A stretch of 64,000 nt of DNA, from positions 1 through 64,000 of the forward strand of contig NZ_JAFCLG010000001.1 of assembly GCF_018129685.1 (NCBI RefSeq), given 5' to 3'. This document shows positions 38,808 through 49,890 of the stretch, piece by piece. The notes beneath the pieces are model-generated. The model worked only from the letters and a program-made list of their open reading frames with translations. It was not told the origin of the DNA and searched no databases. How positions within the stretch are numbered: position 1 is the first letter of the stretch; each line of letters begins with the position of its first letter. Position numbers and translations under genes: made by a program. The DNA comes from Bradyrhizobium manausense. GTDB taxonomy: Bacteria; Pseudomonadota; Alphaproteobacteria; Rhizobiales; Xanthobacteraceae.

Positions 38808-39952
38808 TCTTCCGTATCCTGGAGGATCAGTTTGCCCGGAGGATCCAGGAATCCAAGGACGCCGATCGCCGGTTCATGCAGCTGGCGCTCGCGCTGGGCC
38901 GGCGCGGGCAGGGGCGTACCTGGCCCAACCCGGCCGTCGGCGCTGTTATCGTCAAGGACGGTGTCATCGTCGGCCGCGGCTGGACGCAAGCTGGCGGACG
39001 GCCGCACGCGGAGCCTGAGGCGTTGCGACGGGCAGGCGAGGCCGCGCGCGGCGCGACGCTCTACGTCACGCTCGAACCGTGCTCGCATTTCGGCAAGTCG
39101 CCGCCTTGCGCCGATGCGGTGATCGCTGCCGGCATCAAGCGGGTGGTGGCGGCGATCGAGGATCCCAATCCGGACGTCGCAGGGCAAGGCCATGCGCGCC
39201 TCCGCGCTGCCGGCATCACAGTGGACGTGGGCCTGTGCGCGGCGGAGGCTGCGTTCGATCATGCCGGCCATTTCCGCCGTATCAAAGACAAGCGTCCGCA
39301 CGTGATCCTGAAGCTCGCGGTCTCCCCTGATGGCAAGATTGGCGCTGCCGGCGGCAAGCCGCTGGCGATCACCGGCGAAGCCGTACGCGACCGCGTGCAT
39401 CTCCTGCGCGCCTCGAGCGATGCGATCCTGGTCGGCATCGGCACGGTGCTGGCCGACGATCCGCAGCTCAATTGCCGCCTGCCTGGCATGGCGGCGCGTT
39501 TCCCGGTGCGCGTGGTGCTCGACCGGAGCCTGCGCATCCCGGCATCGAGCCATTTGGTACGCTCCGCGCGCGAGACGCCGCTCTGGGTGATTGGATCGGA
39601 GCTTGCGGAGGCCGCGGCCGCGACGCGGCTCGGCGCGGCAGGTGTGCAAATCATGCGCGTGCCGCCAAACGGTGCATCCGGGCTCGACCTACCGGCCGTG
39701 CTGCATGCGCTCGCCGAGAAGGGCATCACGCGCCTGATGGTCGAAGGCGGCAGCCGGGTTGCGGCATCCTTCGTGTCAGCCGACCTCGTCGACGAGATCT
39801 GGTTGTTCCGCGGAGCGGAAGACGTTGGCCCCGGCGGCGTCGATGCGCTCGATGCATTGCCCCTGTCGAAAATCACGCAGTCGCGGGCCTACAAGGTTCA
39901 TGCTAGCGAGACGTTCGGCAAGGATACTCTGACCATCTACGAGCGCGCCTAA
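38804..39952 (+). CDS. ribD: Bifunctional pyrimidine deaminase/reductase RibD
   Basis: Performs the second and third steps of riboflavin synthesis from GTP. N-terminal deaminase domain with zinc ligands H68 in [10 protein letters not shown]93 in [17 protein letters not shown] and C102; C-terminal reductase domain (from about 150, [27 protein letters not shown]). Length 382 residues. It begins within the nrdR stop (ATGA) and ends one base before the ribE start. Confidence 0.96.
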   Translation: MIFRILEDQFARRIQESKDADRRFMQLALALGRRGQGRTWPNPAVGAVIVKDGVIVGRGWTQAGGRPHAEPEALRRAGEAARGATLYVTLEPCSHFGKSPPCADAVIAAGIKRVVAAIEDPNPDVAGQGHARLRAAGITVDVGLCAAEAAFDHAGHFRRIKDKRPHVILKLAVSPDGKIGAAGGKPLAITGEAVRDRVHLLRASSDAILVGIGTVLADDPQLNCRLPGMAARFPVRVVLDRSLRIPASSHLVRSARETPLWVIGSELAEAAAATRLGAAGVQIMRVPPNGASGLDLPAVLHALAEKGITRLMVEGGSRVAASFVSADLVDEIWLFRGAEDVGPGGVDALDALPLSKITQSRAYKVHASETFGKDTLTIYERA

Positions 39953-39953
39953 C

Positions 39954-40562
39954 ATGTTCACCGGCATTGTCACCGATATCGGCGAGATCGTCAGCTTCAC
40001 GCCTGTGGCGCAGGGGCAGCTGCACCGGCTGCGCATCGCCTGCAACTACGATCAGACCACCATCGCCGATGGCGCCTCGATCGCCAACAACGGCGTGTGC
40101 CTCACCGTGGTCGCCTCCGGCGTCGCTGACGGCAAGACCTGGTTTGACGTCGATGCCGCCGCCGAGACGCTGGCGCTGACGACGGCCAAGCACTGGAAGC
40201 TGGGCACGAAGCTCAATCTCGAGCGTGCGCTGAAGATCGGTGACGAGCTCGGCGGCCACATCGTCGCCGGCCACGCCGATGGCATCGCCACCATCGTCAG
40301 CCGCGAGGACCTGCCCGACATGGCGCGGTTCGAGCTGTCGACGACGCGGGAGCTGGCGCGCTTCATCGCCACCAAGGGCTCGATCACGCTCGATGGCGTG
40401 TCGCTCACGGTGAATACGGTGAAGGATACGACCTTTTCGGTGCTGATCATCCCGCATACGCTGACCGCTACGACAATCGGCGGCTGGAAGGCGGGCTCTG
40501 AGGTCAATATCGAGGTCGACCTGATGGCCCGCTATGCGGCGCGGCTGACCGAAATGAAATGA
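39954..40562 (+). CDS. ribE: Riboflavin synthase alpha chain
   Basis: Dismutes two 6,7-dimethyl-8-ribityllumazine molecules to riboflavin. The 202-residue protein has two lumazine-binding beta-barrel repeats; it starts with MFTGIVTDIGEI and shows the family motifs NGVCLTVV and GSITLDGVSLTVN. It is separated from ribD by one base. A palindromic element lies between it and ribH. Confidence 0.96.
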   Translation: MFTGIVTDIGEIVSFTPVAQGQLHRLRIACNYDQTTIADGASIANNGVCLTVVASGVADGKTWFDVDAAAETLALTTAKHWKLGTKLNLERALKIGDELGGHIVAGHADGIATIVSREDLPDMARFELSTTRELARFIATKGSITLDGVSLTVNTVKDTTFSVLIIPHTLTATTIGGWKAGSEVNIEVDLMARYAARLTEMK

Positions 40563-40570
40563 CCGGAGCC

Positions 40571-40650
40571 GTCATTCCGGGGCGATGCGCTCGCATTGAA
40601 CCCGGAATATCGAGATTCCGGGTTCGGCTCGTCGGCCGCTCCGGAATGAC
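40571..40650. repeat. Palindromic repeat between ribE and ribH
   Basis: Outer arms GTCATTCCGG (40571-40580) and CCGGAATGAC (40641-40650) are exact inverses; inside is a second perfect 11-bp hairpin, GAACCCGGAAT (40598-40608) with ATTCCGGGTTC (40615-40625). The nested structure is typical of REP-like elements. Confidence 0.88.
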
Positions 40651-40722
40651 AGCGTCTTTAAACTTGGCTTACGCGCCTGTGGCGACTACATACCGCCCGA
40701 CCTCAGATAGACGGATTTGACG

Positions 40723-41214
40723 ATGGCAGACGCGCGGCGCGCACCCCTGAAGGACCAGACCGACATTTCCGGCGCACGGGCGCTTGTCGTCGAGGCGCGG
40801 TTCTATGATGACCTCCAGGACGCTCTTCTGGACGGCGCGGTCGCTGAACTGAAGGCGGCGGGCCTGACCCATGACGTCATCACGGTTCCCGGCGCGCTGG
40901 AGATCCCGGCGGCAGTTGCCATTGCGGTCGATGCGGCTGCGGCAAGCGGCAAGCCCTATGACGCGGTGATCGCGCTGGGCTGCGTGATCCGTGGCGACAC
41001 CATTCATTTCGAGATCGTCTCGCAGGAATCCTCGCGCGCGCTGATGGACCTCGCCGTGGCGCGCAAGCTGCCGCTCGGCAACGGCATCCTCACGGTCAAC
41101 AATGAGGACCAGGCCTGGGCGCGGGCGCGCGCCAGCGAGCTCAACAAGGGCGGCGATGCCGCGCGCGCGGCGCTTGCGATGCTGCGGATCAAACGTCGCC
41201 TGGCGCGGGCCTGA
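40723..41214 (+). CDS. ribH: 6,7-dimethyl-8-ribityllumazine synthase
   Basis: Forms the lumazine precursor of riboflavin and assembles as a capsid-like or pentameric oligomer. The 163-residue protein has [10 protein letters not shown] and [15 protein letters not shown] with the catalytic His95. The ATG at 40723 is favoured over a TTG six bases upstream. No FMN riboswitch was recognised in the 160-base gap. nusB follows with 3 bases between. Confidence 0.96.
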   Translation: MADARRAPLKDQTDISGARALVVEARFYDDLQDALLDGAVAELKAAGLTHDVITVPGALEIPAAVAIAVDAAAASGKPYDAVIALGCVIRGDTIHFEIVSQESSRALMDLAVARKLPLGNGILTVNNEDQAWARARASELNKGGDAARAALAMLRIKRRLARA

Positions 41215-41217
41215 GCC

Positions 41218-41730
41218 ATGTCTGATCCTAAGAAAATGGCTGACACCAGGAAGCCGGCGGGGCTCACGGAGAAGAAAGCAAACCGGCGCGGTGCGGCGCG
41301 GCTCGCAGCCGTGCAGGCCCTGTATCAGATGGACATCGCGGGTGCGGGCATCAACGACATCTTCGCGGAGTTCGAAAGCCACTGGCTGGGCAATGAGGTC
41401 GAGGGCGATACTTACCTGCCGGCGGAAGCTGCGTTCTTCCGCGACGTCGTCGCCGGCGTCGTGCGCGACCAGAAGCAGCTCGATCCGCTGATCGACGAGG
41501 CGCTCTCGAAGGGCTGGCCGCTCAAGCGGATCGAGGCGATCCTGCGCGCAGTCTTGCGGGCAGGGGCCTATGAGCTGCAGCATCGCAAGGACGTTCCGGG
41601 CCGCGTCGTCGTGTCCGAATATGTCGACGTCGCCAATGCCTTCGTCGACCGCGAGGAGACCGGCATGGTCAACGCCGTGCTCGACCAGATCGGCCGCCAG
41701 TTTCGCGGTAACGAGTTCGGGCGGGGGTAG
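41218..41730 (+). CDS. nusB: Transcription antitermination protein NusB
   Basis: With NusE/S10 binds boxA RNA in rRNA antitermination complexes. The 170-residue protein has ANRRGAARLAAVQALYQMDI, the Arg-rich N-terminal boxA-binding region, and IEAILRAVLRAGAYEL later on. It is translated right after ribH, the common ribH-nusB pairing. A palindromic element separates it from thiL. Confidence 0.96.
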   Translation: MSDPKKMADTRKPAGLTEKKANRRGAARLAAVQALYQMDIAGAGINDIFAEFESHWLGNEVEGDTYLPAEAAFFRDVVAGVVRDQKQLDPLIDEALSKGWPLKRIEAILRAVLRAGAYELQHRKDVPGRVVVSEYVDVANAFVDREETGMVNAVLDQIGRQFRGNEFGRG

Positions 41731-41744
41731 ACACACATTCCGCC

Positions 41745-41845
41745 GTCATCACCCGCGAAGGCGGGTGATCCAGTACGCCGCGGCAGCGGTTATTGATATC
41801 GTGCGGCAAGGTTTGCTGGATCGCCCGGTCAAGCCGGGCGATGAC
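41745..41845. repeat. Palindromic repeat between nusB and thiL
   Basis: It contains TCACCCGC/GCGGGTGA and TCGCCCGG/CCGGGCGA hairpins around a central AT-rich segment, and outer GTCATC/GATGAC arms. A second class of intergenic palindrome, different from the one before ribH. Confidence 0.8.
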
Positions 41846-41868
41846 AGCAGTGAGTGCGGCCAAGGCAG

Positions 41869-42867
41869 ATGTCAGACTCTCAAAATCCCTCCGCCGAAGA
41901 CTCCCTCATCGCGCGCTATTTCAAGCCGCTGGCGACCGACCCCGGTGCGTTCGGGCTGGTGGACGATGCGGCCGTGCTGTCCTCGTCCGGCGACGACATC
42001 GTGGTCACCACGGACGCCATTGTCGAGGGCGTGCATTATCTTGCCACCGATCCCCCCGATACCATCGCGCGAAAGGCGCTGCGGGTGAACCTGTCCGATC
42101 TTGCGGCCAAGGGCGCCGCCCCCGCCGGCTTTGTGCTCACGCTGGCGCTTCGGAGCACGGAGGATTCCTGGCTCGGGTTGTTTGCGGATGCGCTCGGCGC
42201 GGACGCCAAGAGCTTCGGCTGCCCGTTGCTCGGAGGCGACACGGTGTCGACGCCGGGACCGCAGATGATCTCGATCACCGCGTTCGGCCGCGTGCCGAAG
42301 GGGCGGATGGTCGGCCGCACCGGCGCGCGTCCGGGCGACCTGATCCTGGTGACCGGAACGATCGGCGATGCCGCGCTCGGCCTTGATGTGCTCACCGGCG
42401 GCGCGGCGGCCGCGGCACTCGCGTCCGAACCGGCTGCGAGGGATGTCCTCGTCTCGCGTTACCGGGTCCCGCAGCCGCGCAACGTGCTGGCGCAGGCCGT
42501 GCGCGACCACGCGACGGCGGCGATGGACGTCTCCGACGGGCTCGCCGGCGATCTGACCAAACTCTGTGCAGCATCCGGCGTCTCGGCCATTGTTGATGTG
42601 GCGCGCGTGCCGCTGTCAGCCGCGGCGGCCGACCTGATCGCGCGGAATATCGTTAGCGTTGAGACGCTCATTGCGGGAGGCGACGACTACGAAGTGCTGT
42701 GCACGCTTCCGCCGGCGCAAAGCGGTGCGCTGATTGCCGCCGGGCAGGCGGCAGGCGTGGCCATCACGGCGATCGGCACCATTGTCGCGGGCCATGACCA
42801 GCCGCGCTTTTTGGACAGGCAGGGCCAGGAACTCGCCTTGAAGCGTCTGTCCTACAGTCACTTCTAA
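41869..42867 (+). CDS. thiL: Thiamine-monophosphate kinase
   Basis: Phosphorylates thiamine monophosphate to the active diphosphate. The 332-residue protein shows VDDAAVLSS, the metal-binding TTDAIVEGVHY and LGGDTVSTPGPQMIS, as expected for the PurM-like ThiL family. The ATG at 41869 is used. No TPP riboswitch is visible. The TAA stop is at the edge of a dispersed repeat. Confidence 0.95.
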   Translation: MSDSQNPSAEDSLIARYFKPLATDPGAFGLVDDAAVLSSSGDDIVVTTDAIVEGVHYLATDPPDTIARKALRVNLSDLAAKGAAPAGFVLTLALRSTEDSWLGLFADALGADAKSFGCPLLGGDTVSTPGPQMISITAFGRVPKGRMVGRTGARPGDLILVTGTIGDAALGLDVLTGGAAAAALASEPAARDVLVSRYRVPQPRNVLAQAVRDHATAAMDVSDGLAGDLTKLCAASGVSAIVDVARVPLSAAAADLIARNIVSVETLIAGGDDYEVLCTLPPAQSGALIAAGQAAGVAITAIGTIVAGHDQPRFLDRQGQELALKRLSYSHF

Positions 42868-42968
42868 AGCATGATCCGGAAAAGTGCGAAGCGGTTTTCC
42901 GGAAAGATCATGAGCGAACGACAATCTAAAGCGCGATGACGATTCATCCAAATCTCATCGCGCTTTAG
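42864..42968. repeat. Dispersed ~100-bp palindromic repeat, copy 2
   Basis: Reverse-oriented relative of 6840-6942, with the same two hairpins (TTTTCCGGAAAGATCATGA part and AAAGCGCGATGA part). The thiL stop TAA is within its first bases. Together with copy 1 it supports an element that lands at gene ends. Confidence 0.85.
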
Positions 42969-43041
42969 GGCCGCAATCCCCGCGCCAGCCAACCCTTGTA
43001 TCGCGTCCATTGGTGCAAAAGCAGCCCATGGGTGCGATTCG

Positions 43042-43650
43042 ATGACAGCGATCGTTTCGGGTTTGAGCGGGCCGCTGGCCGCTTCGAGACGGGAGTGCGG
43101 CGGCTGCACGCTTTGCTGCAAAGTCTACAACGTGGTCGCATTCGGCAAGCCCGCGGGCAAATGGTGCTCGCATTGCGCGCCGGGTCGAGGCTGCAATATC
43201 CACGACAATCTGCCGGCGGAGTGCGCGGCGTTCGATTGTCTCTGGAAAACCATGCCGGCATTGCCGATGCATTGGAAGCCCGATCAGGCGAAGATGGTGC
43301 TGACCGTGCATCCCCAGACCAACAACATCCAGGTCGTGGTCGATCCCGGACAGAAGTCGGCATGGACCCGGCAGCCTTATCACGGTCAGTTGCGCTCGCT
43401 GGCGAAGAGCAACATGGCCAAAGGCCATCTGGTGATCGTGTTCGTCGGCGAAATGGCGACGCTGATCCTGCCCGACCAGGATGTGCAGCTCGGCGTCCTC
43501 ACGCTCGAGCAGGTCGTCTCGGTGACGCTGGAGGCGGGCCCCAGCGGCGGCGCCTACGAGGTCAAGATCTTCAACCGGCGCGCAACGGCTGGCGGGCAGA
43601 CCCTCGAATTGGCGTCGGCCTCCCTTCATCCCGTGAGGTCGGCAGCTTAG
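43042..43650 (+). CDS. CxxCxxCC-type protein (YkgJ-related), unknown
   Basis: A 202-residue protein with a cysteine cluster near the N-terminus (CGGCTLCCKV), then CSHCAPGRGC and CAAFDC; this is the CxxCxxCC zinc/iron chelating domain of the YkgJ type. The function of the family is poorly known. No signal peptide. It lies alone between thiL and hppA. The start at 43042 is the only ATG giving the complete cluster. Confidence 0.8.
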   Translation: MTAIVSGLSGPLAASRRECGGCTLCCKVYNVVAFGKPAGKWCSHCAPGRGCNIHDNLPAECAAFDCLWKTMPALPMHWKPDQAKMVLTVHPQTNNIQVVVDPGQKSAWTRQPYHGQLRSLAKSNMAKGHLVIVFVGEMATLILPDQDVQLGVLTLEQVVSVTLEAGPSGGAYEVKIFNRRATAGGQTLELASASLHPVRSAA

Positions 43651-43763
43651 AGGCCGGCGTCCCAGGCGCTCGGGATTAGGTCTAAATACTTGCCGAGATC
43701 GGCTTTTTCGGCCCTATCCGGCGTTGCACCATCAATTCGATTTTGGCAAGCTTGTGGTCGACT

Positions 43764-43794
43764 AGGGCCGCCCCTTCGGGCAAGGGGCGGCCCT
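43764..43794 (+). promoter_or_regulatory. Strong hairpin in the hppA leader
   Basis: AGGGCCGCCCCTT (43764-43776) is the exact inverse of AAGGGGCGGCCCT (43782-43794) with a 5-nt loop. There is no T-run, so it may be a leader attenuator or stabilising element 85 bases before the hppA start. Confidence 0.7.
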
Positions 43795-43879
43795 GTTCAA
43801 CATAAGGGCGCCGCTCCGTTTGACGGAAAAACAACAGGCGCCGGGGGTACGTACATCAAGGATCTGAGGCAAAAATCAA

Positions 43880-46000
<2,121 letters not shown>

Positions 46001-46023
46001 GAAGCGACAACACCGCGAACGCA

Positions 46024-46058
46024 AGACCCCGCGGCGCGAGCCGCGGGGTCTCTTTTTT
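46024..46058 (+). terminator. Rho-independent terminator after hppA
   Basis: GACCCCGCGG pairs with CCGCGGGGTC around CGCGAG, followed by TCTTTTTT. Confidence 0.92.
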
Positions 46059-46121
46059 GCAGATGAGCTCGAACCGGACCGTCCTTGGCGCCGGGCCGGC
46101 GAAATCCCCACGGGGCTCACT

Positions 46122-46667
46122 TCAAGCAGCGATGGCGACCGGTACGACCGGGAAGTCAATGTCGGTGTGCGCCACGTTGTTGGTGAAGTTGGTCAGTACG
46201 TTCATCGCCACATGCGCAACCACTTCAAGGATACGCGCATCGTCGAGGCCGGCGTTGTGTGCCGCGGCAAGATCCGCGTCGCTCACTGCGCCGCGCGTCT
46301 CGATCAGGCGCGCGGCAAGCGCAGCTACCGCGTTGTCCTGCGCATCCTGGGCCTTGCCCTCGCGGGCGGCGCGAACCCCTTCGGGTGACAGGCCGGCACC
46401 CTTGCCGAGCAGGGTGTGGGCCGACAGACAATATTGGCACTGATTGGCCTGGCCGGTGGCGAGAGCAACAATCTCGCGCTGTCGTGGCGTCAGCAGGCCG
46501 GCGGCCAGGGCATTGCCAAGGGCGAGATAGCCGTTGAGGGCTGCCGGGGCATGCGCGAGAGTGGAATGCAGGTTCGGCACCATGCCGACCTTGGCCTTCA
46601 CGGCATCCAGCGTTGCCTTTGTCGTAGTGTCGATCTTCGTGGTGTCTACGGTGGGGATACGGGGCAT
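46122..46667 (-). CDS. AhpD/carboxymuconolactone decarboxylase-family protein
   Basis: A 181-residue member of the AhpD-like CMD superfamily. The redox motif CQYCLSAH (C77, C80, H84) matches the alkylhydroperoxidase AhpD type active site rather than the classic decarboxylase. It is divergent from an AraC regulator, 96 bases apart. Its substrate is unknown. Confidence 0.88.
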   Translation of the reverse strand: MPRIPTVDTTKIDTTTKATLDAVKAKVGMVPNLHSTLAHAPAALNGYLALGNALAAGLLTPRQREIVALATGQANQCQYCLSAHTLLGKGAGLSPEGVRAAREGKAQDAQDNAVAALAARLIETRGAVSDADLAAAHNAGLDDARILEVVAHVAMNVLTNFTNNVAHTDIDFPVVPVAIAA

Positions 46668-46763
46668 ATCAGGGTTCCTTCTGGTTGGTGCCGGGGTTGC
46701 ACAACACCCTCATGCTCCTTTATCAGTCACAATTGGTGCTTGTTATTTTGCAGATCGTACCAG

Positions 46764-47585
46764 ATGGACCATTTTGAAGCCCTGTTCCGCCATGGCGTGC
46801 CCAGCGCCCGTACGTTCTTTTCCGGTAATCTGTGCGAGGGCGTCGGCTTCGAGAACGCCGATGGGCTTGGCTACCTCCATATCCTCCACGGCGGCCGGCT
46901 GCTGGTATCGGGCAACGGCCCGCCCTTCGAACTGACCCGTCCGAGCCTGCTGCTGCTGCCGCGTCCGACGGCGCACAGATTCGAGCCTGATGCCGACGTC
47001 GGTGCTGACCTCGTCTGCGCCACCATCCGGCTGGGCGGTGAACAGACCAATCCCATTGCTGTGGGGCTGCCCGACCTGGTTGTGATCCCCTTCGACAGTA
47101 GTCCCACGATAGCCCCCACACTCGAGCTATTGCTGGGCGAGGCTTCCGCCAGGAATGACGGGCGGCAGGTCGCGCTGGATCGCCTCTTCGAATATCTGCT
47201 CGTCCAGATCGTTCGCCATGTGGTTGGCGAGGGGATCGTGACGGGCGGGGTGTTGGCGGCGCTGGCCGATCCGTCGCTGGCGCGCGCGTTGACCGCGATG
47301 CATGAAGAGCCTGCCCGGCCGTGGACACTGGACGACCTCGCGGACGTCGCGGGCATGTCGCGCACCGCTTTCGCGCGCCGATTTCGTGCTATCGCCGGAT
47401 CGACTCCGATCGATTACCTGATCCGATGGCGAATGACGCTGGCGCAAGGCATGTTGCGCGAGGGCAAACCCGTGAAAGCCGTGGCGGCCGCCGTGGGCTA
47501 CGATAGCCCGGCGGCATTGACCCGTAGCTTCGCCAAGGTGATCGGTGTCTCGCCCCGGCATTGGCTGGCTACACGGGGCGGATGA
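46764..47585 (+). CDS. AraC-family transcriptional regulator
   Basis: A 273-residue regulator with an N-terminal cupin-like sensing region (the AraC_N cupin_6 style, beginning MDHFEALFRHGVPSARTFFSG) and a C-terminal double HTH (WTLDDLADVAGMSRTAFARR, then VKAVAAAVGYDSPAALTRSF). It probably controls the divergent AhpD-like gene and itself. The ATG at 46764 is preferred; the longer frame upstream runs through the other gene. Confidence 0.88.
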   Translation: MDHFEALFRHGVPSARTFFSGNLCEGVGFENADGLGYLHILHGGRLLVSGNGPPFELTRPSLLLLPRPTAHRFEPDADVGADLVCATIRLGGEQTNPIAVGLPDLVVIPFDSSPTIAPTLELLLGEASARNDGRQVALDRLFEYLLVQIVRHVVGEGIVTGGVLAALADPSLARALTAMHEEPARPWTLDDLADVAGMSRTAFARRFRAIAGSTPIDYLIRWRMTLAQGMLREGKPVKAVAAAVGYDSPAALTRSFAKVIGVSPRHWLATRGG

Positions 47586-47618
47586 TTCAGCAGCAGAGCC
47601 GTCAGCCGCGACTGCTGG

Positions 47619-48620
47619 TCACTGCACGTCCATCTGCAGCCCTTCCTTTTGGATGATGCCGGCGAACTTCTTCGTCTCGGCGTCCACGAAGTCGGCGAAT
47701 TGCTGCGGAGTGCCGTAGTCGGTGCGCGCGCCCATGGCGGCGATGTTCTTCTTGATGTCGTCGCGCTCCAGCATTGCCTTGACCTGGAGATTGACTGCCT
47801 CGAGCACGGGGGCGGGGACGCCTTTGGGCAGAAACACTGCGAACCACGACGATACGTCGAAATTCGCAAGCTCCGGCGCACTCTCGCGCATGGTCGGCAG
47901 GTTCGGTGCGAGATCGCTGCGCTCGGTGGTGGTGACGCAGAGGCCGTTCAGCGTGCCGTTCTGCACCTGCGGCAGGCTCGGATAGAGATTGTCGAACAGG
48001 ATCTGGATGTCGCCGGCGAGCGCGGCCTGAAGCGCAGGTCCAGCGCCGCGGAACGGGATATGCGTCATCTTCAGCCCGGTGAGTTGCAGAAACCACGCGC
48101 CCGTGAGGTGAGGGCTCTGGCCGACGCCGGAGGAGGCGTAGCTGAGCTTGTCCGGATTGGCCTTGAGAAAGGCGATCAGTTCGGCAACCGACTTGATGCC
48201 GGTCTTGGGATGCGCCGACACGATGTTCGGGATCCGGATCATGTTGCTAACCGGCTGGAGCTGGTCCGGCCTGTAGGCGAGGTTCTTGAAGATGCTGTAG
48301 GCGATCGCGTTCGGACCGGGATTGCCGATCAGGATGGTGTGACCATCAGCCTTGGAGCGAACCACCTCGGCGGTCCCGATCGTGCCACCGCCGCCCGAGC
48401 GATTCTCCACCACCGCGGTCTGGCCCCAAGCGGATTGGAGATGGGCGGCGAGCAATCGGCCCATCACATCGGTCGAGCCGCCGGCTGCAGCCGGCACGAT
48501 GATGCGGACATTCTCGGTCGGCTTCCAGTCCGCAAGGCTCGATCGCGGCAGGATCGCTGCGGCGGTCAGGCCAGCGGCCCCCGCAAGCACGTGGCGGCGT
48601 GACAGAACTTTGTTGGGCAC
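47619..48620 (-). CDS. Tripartite tricarboxylate transporter substrate-binding protein (TctC/Bug)
   Basis: Periplasmic binding protein of the Bug/TctC family that captures small organic acids. The 333-residue protein starts at a GTG (48620) with GGGAGTGG upstream and has a twin-arginine signal (SRRHVLAGAAGLTAAAI), so export is probably by Tat. The family pattern VRIIVPAAAGGSTDVMGRLL and HIPFRGAGPALQAALAGD are present. No TctA/TctB permease genes are nearby, as is common for Bug proteins. Confidence 0.9.
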   Translation of the reverse strand: MPNKVLSRRHVLAGAAGLTAAAILPRSSLADWKPTENVRIIVPAAAGGSTDVMGRLLAAHLQSAWGQTAVVENRSGGGGTIGTAEVVRSKADGHTILIGNPGPNAIAYSIFKNLAYRPDQLQPVSNMIRIPNIVSAHPKTGIKSVAELIAFLKANPDKLSYASSGVGQSPHLTGAWFLQLTGLKMTHIPFRGAGPALQAALAGDIQILFDNLYPSLPQVQNGTLNGLCVTTTERSDLAPNLPTMRESAPELANFDVSSWFAVFLPKGVPAPVLEAVNLQVKAMLERDDIKKNIAAMGARTDYGTPQQFADFVDAETKKFAGIIQKEGLQMDVQ

Positions 48621-48751
48621 GAATCCACTCCCAGCTTCTTGTTTTGCCGGGAGCGTAGGGAACCGGCCGCACAACGGCAAGTCGCGCGCGACCAATCGCA
48701 GCGTGCGGAGAGCGGCACGACGCCGCAGGCAGATGGTGTCAGCTCACGATT

Positions 48752-49237
48752 TCAGTTGAAGCTGAGCAGCTTGAACAGCGGCGCGAGGTAGCTCATCTCC
48801 TGGCCCGACGTTGGCGTGGTCCGGCTGATGGAGTCGAAGATCTTGCCGTCCTGGAGGCCGTAATTCGCCAGCCGCCGCACGCGCCTGTTCTTGTCGAAAT
48901 AGATCGCGATCACACGCTGGTCGACGACCCTCTGGTTCATGAAGGCGACCATGCGCTCCGAGCGCTGCGAGATGTAATAGAACACCTCGCCGTCCAGCGT
49001 CGCAACCGTCGAGGGTGTGCCCATCACGATCAGCACCTGGTCCTGGCTCGCGCCGATCGGAATCTGCTCGAGGGCGCCGGGCGGCAGGATATAGCCCTTC
49101 TGAAACTGCTCACCGGTGCAGCCGGCGAGCGCAGCGCCAACCAATGTCACGACGGCGAGCATGCGCAGGCCGCGCCAACGAGAATTCAAGCCGCGCCGCT
49201 CGGTTGCGCGCAGGTCGGTCTGGTTCGTTATCGTCAT
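48752..49237 (-). CDS. bamE: Outer membrane assembly lipoprotein BamE
   Basis: Small lipoprotein of the BAM complex that stabilises BamA-BamD during outer-membrane protein insertion. The 161-residue product has a lipobox GAALAGC (Cys after a hydrophobic segment) and a SmpA/OmlA domain (IPIGASQDQVLIVMGTPSTV, then GEVFYYISQR). The ATG at 49237 is preferred; the frame upstream adds nothing. Divergent from the bc1 chaperone gene. Confidence 0.92.
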   Translation of the reverse strand: MTITNQTDLRATERRGLNSRWRGLRMLAVVTLVGAALAGCTGEQFQKGYILPPGALEQIPIGASQDQVLIVMGTPSTVATLDGEVFYYISQRSERMVAFMNQRVVDQRVIAIYFDKNRRVRRLANYGLQDGKIFDSISRTTPTSGQEMSYLAPLFKLLSFN

Positions 49238-49335
49238 AGCGGAACTGATTCCGTCCCCTTGCGTCGCGCGAGGCGCTGAAGTACCGGGCGGAGGCTCTGA
49301 ATGCAACACGCGCGCGCCCGCTTGCGGAAACCACA

Positions 49336-49890
49336 ATGCTTTGGCCGTTCAATCACTTCAGGAAACCCCGGCTAACCCCGGCCGGCACCATTGAAGCCAT
49401 CTATGGCATGATCGTGACGCAGGCGCGAGAACCTATATTTTACCGGGACTTGGGCGTGCCGGATACCGTTAACGGCCGTTTCGACCTGTTGCTGTTGCAC
49501 CTCTGGCTGTTGCTGCGGCGGCTCAGGACTGTCGCCCAGGGCGGAACGGAGCTGTCGCAGGCCCTGTTCGACCGCTTCTGCGAGGACATGGACGACAATC
49601 TGCGCGAGATGGGGGTGGGCGACCAAACGGTCCCGAAGCGCATGCGGGCCTTCGGCGAGGCCTTTTATGGCCGGGTCCAGGCTTACGACCAGGCGACTGA
49701 GACAGGCGCAGAAGCGCTGGCGCAGGCGATCTGCAAGAATATCTTGAATGGCACCGGGGTCGATCAGGCGCGGCGGCTCGCTGCCTACGCGGTTGCAGCG
49801 GATGCCGAGCTTGGCCAGACCGACGATGCCGCGCTGCTGCGCGGAGTCTTCAGGTTTCCGGCACCGCTTCGGGAGGGTGAAACATCATGA
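49336..49890 (+). CDS. Ubiquinol-cytochrome c chaperone family protein
   Basis: A 184-residue CBP3-like protein needed for cytochrome bc1 assembly in mitochondria and expected to act likewise in bacteria. Conserved segments are FDLLLLHLWLLLRRL and FDRFCEDMDDNLREMGVGD. It overlaps the downstream DUF177 gene by 4 bp. Start ATG 49336. Confidence 0.92.
   Translation: MLWPFNHFRKPRLTPAGTIEAIYGMIVTQAREPIFYRDLGVPDTVNGRFDLLLLHLWLLLRRLRTVAQGGTELSQALFDRFCEDMDDNLREMGVGDQTVPKRMRAFGEAFYGRVQAYDQATETGAEALAQAICKNILNGTGVDQARRLAAYAVAADAELGQTDDAALLRGVFRFPAPLREGETS

Noticed and set aside
40651..40722. Possible FMN riboswitch before ribH
   Set aside because: The gap is too short after the palindrome and lacks the FMN aptamer's conserved helices.
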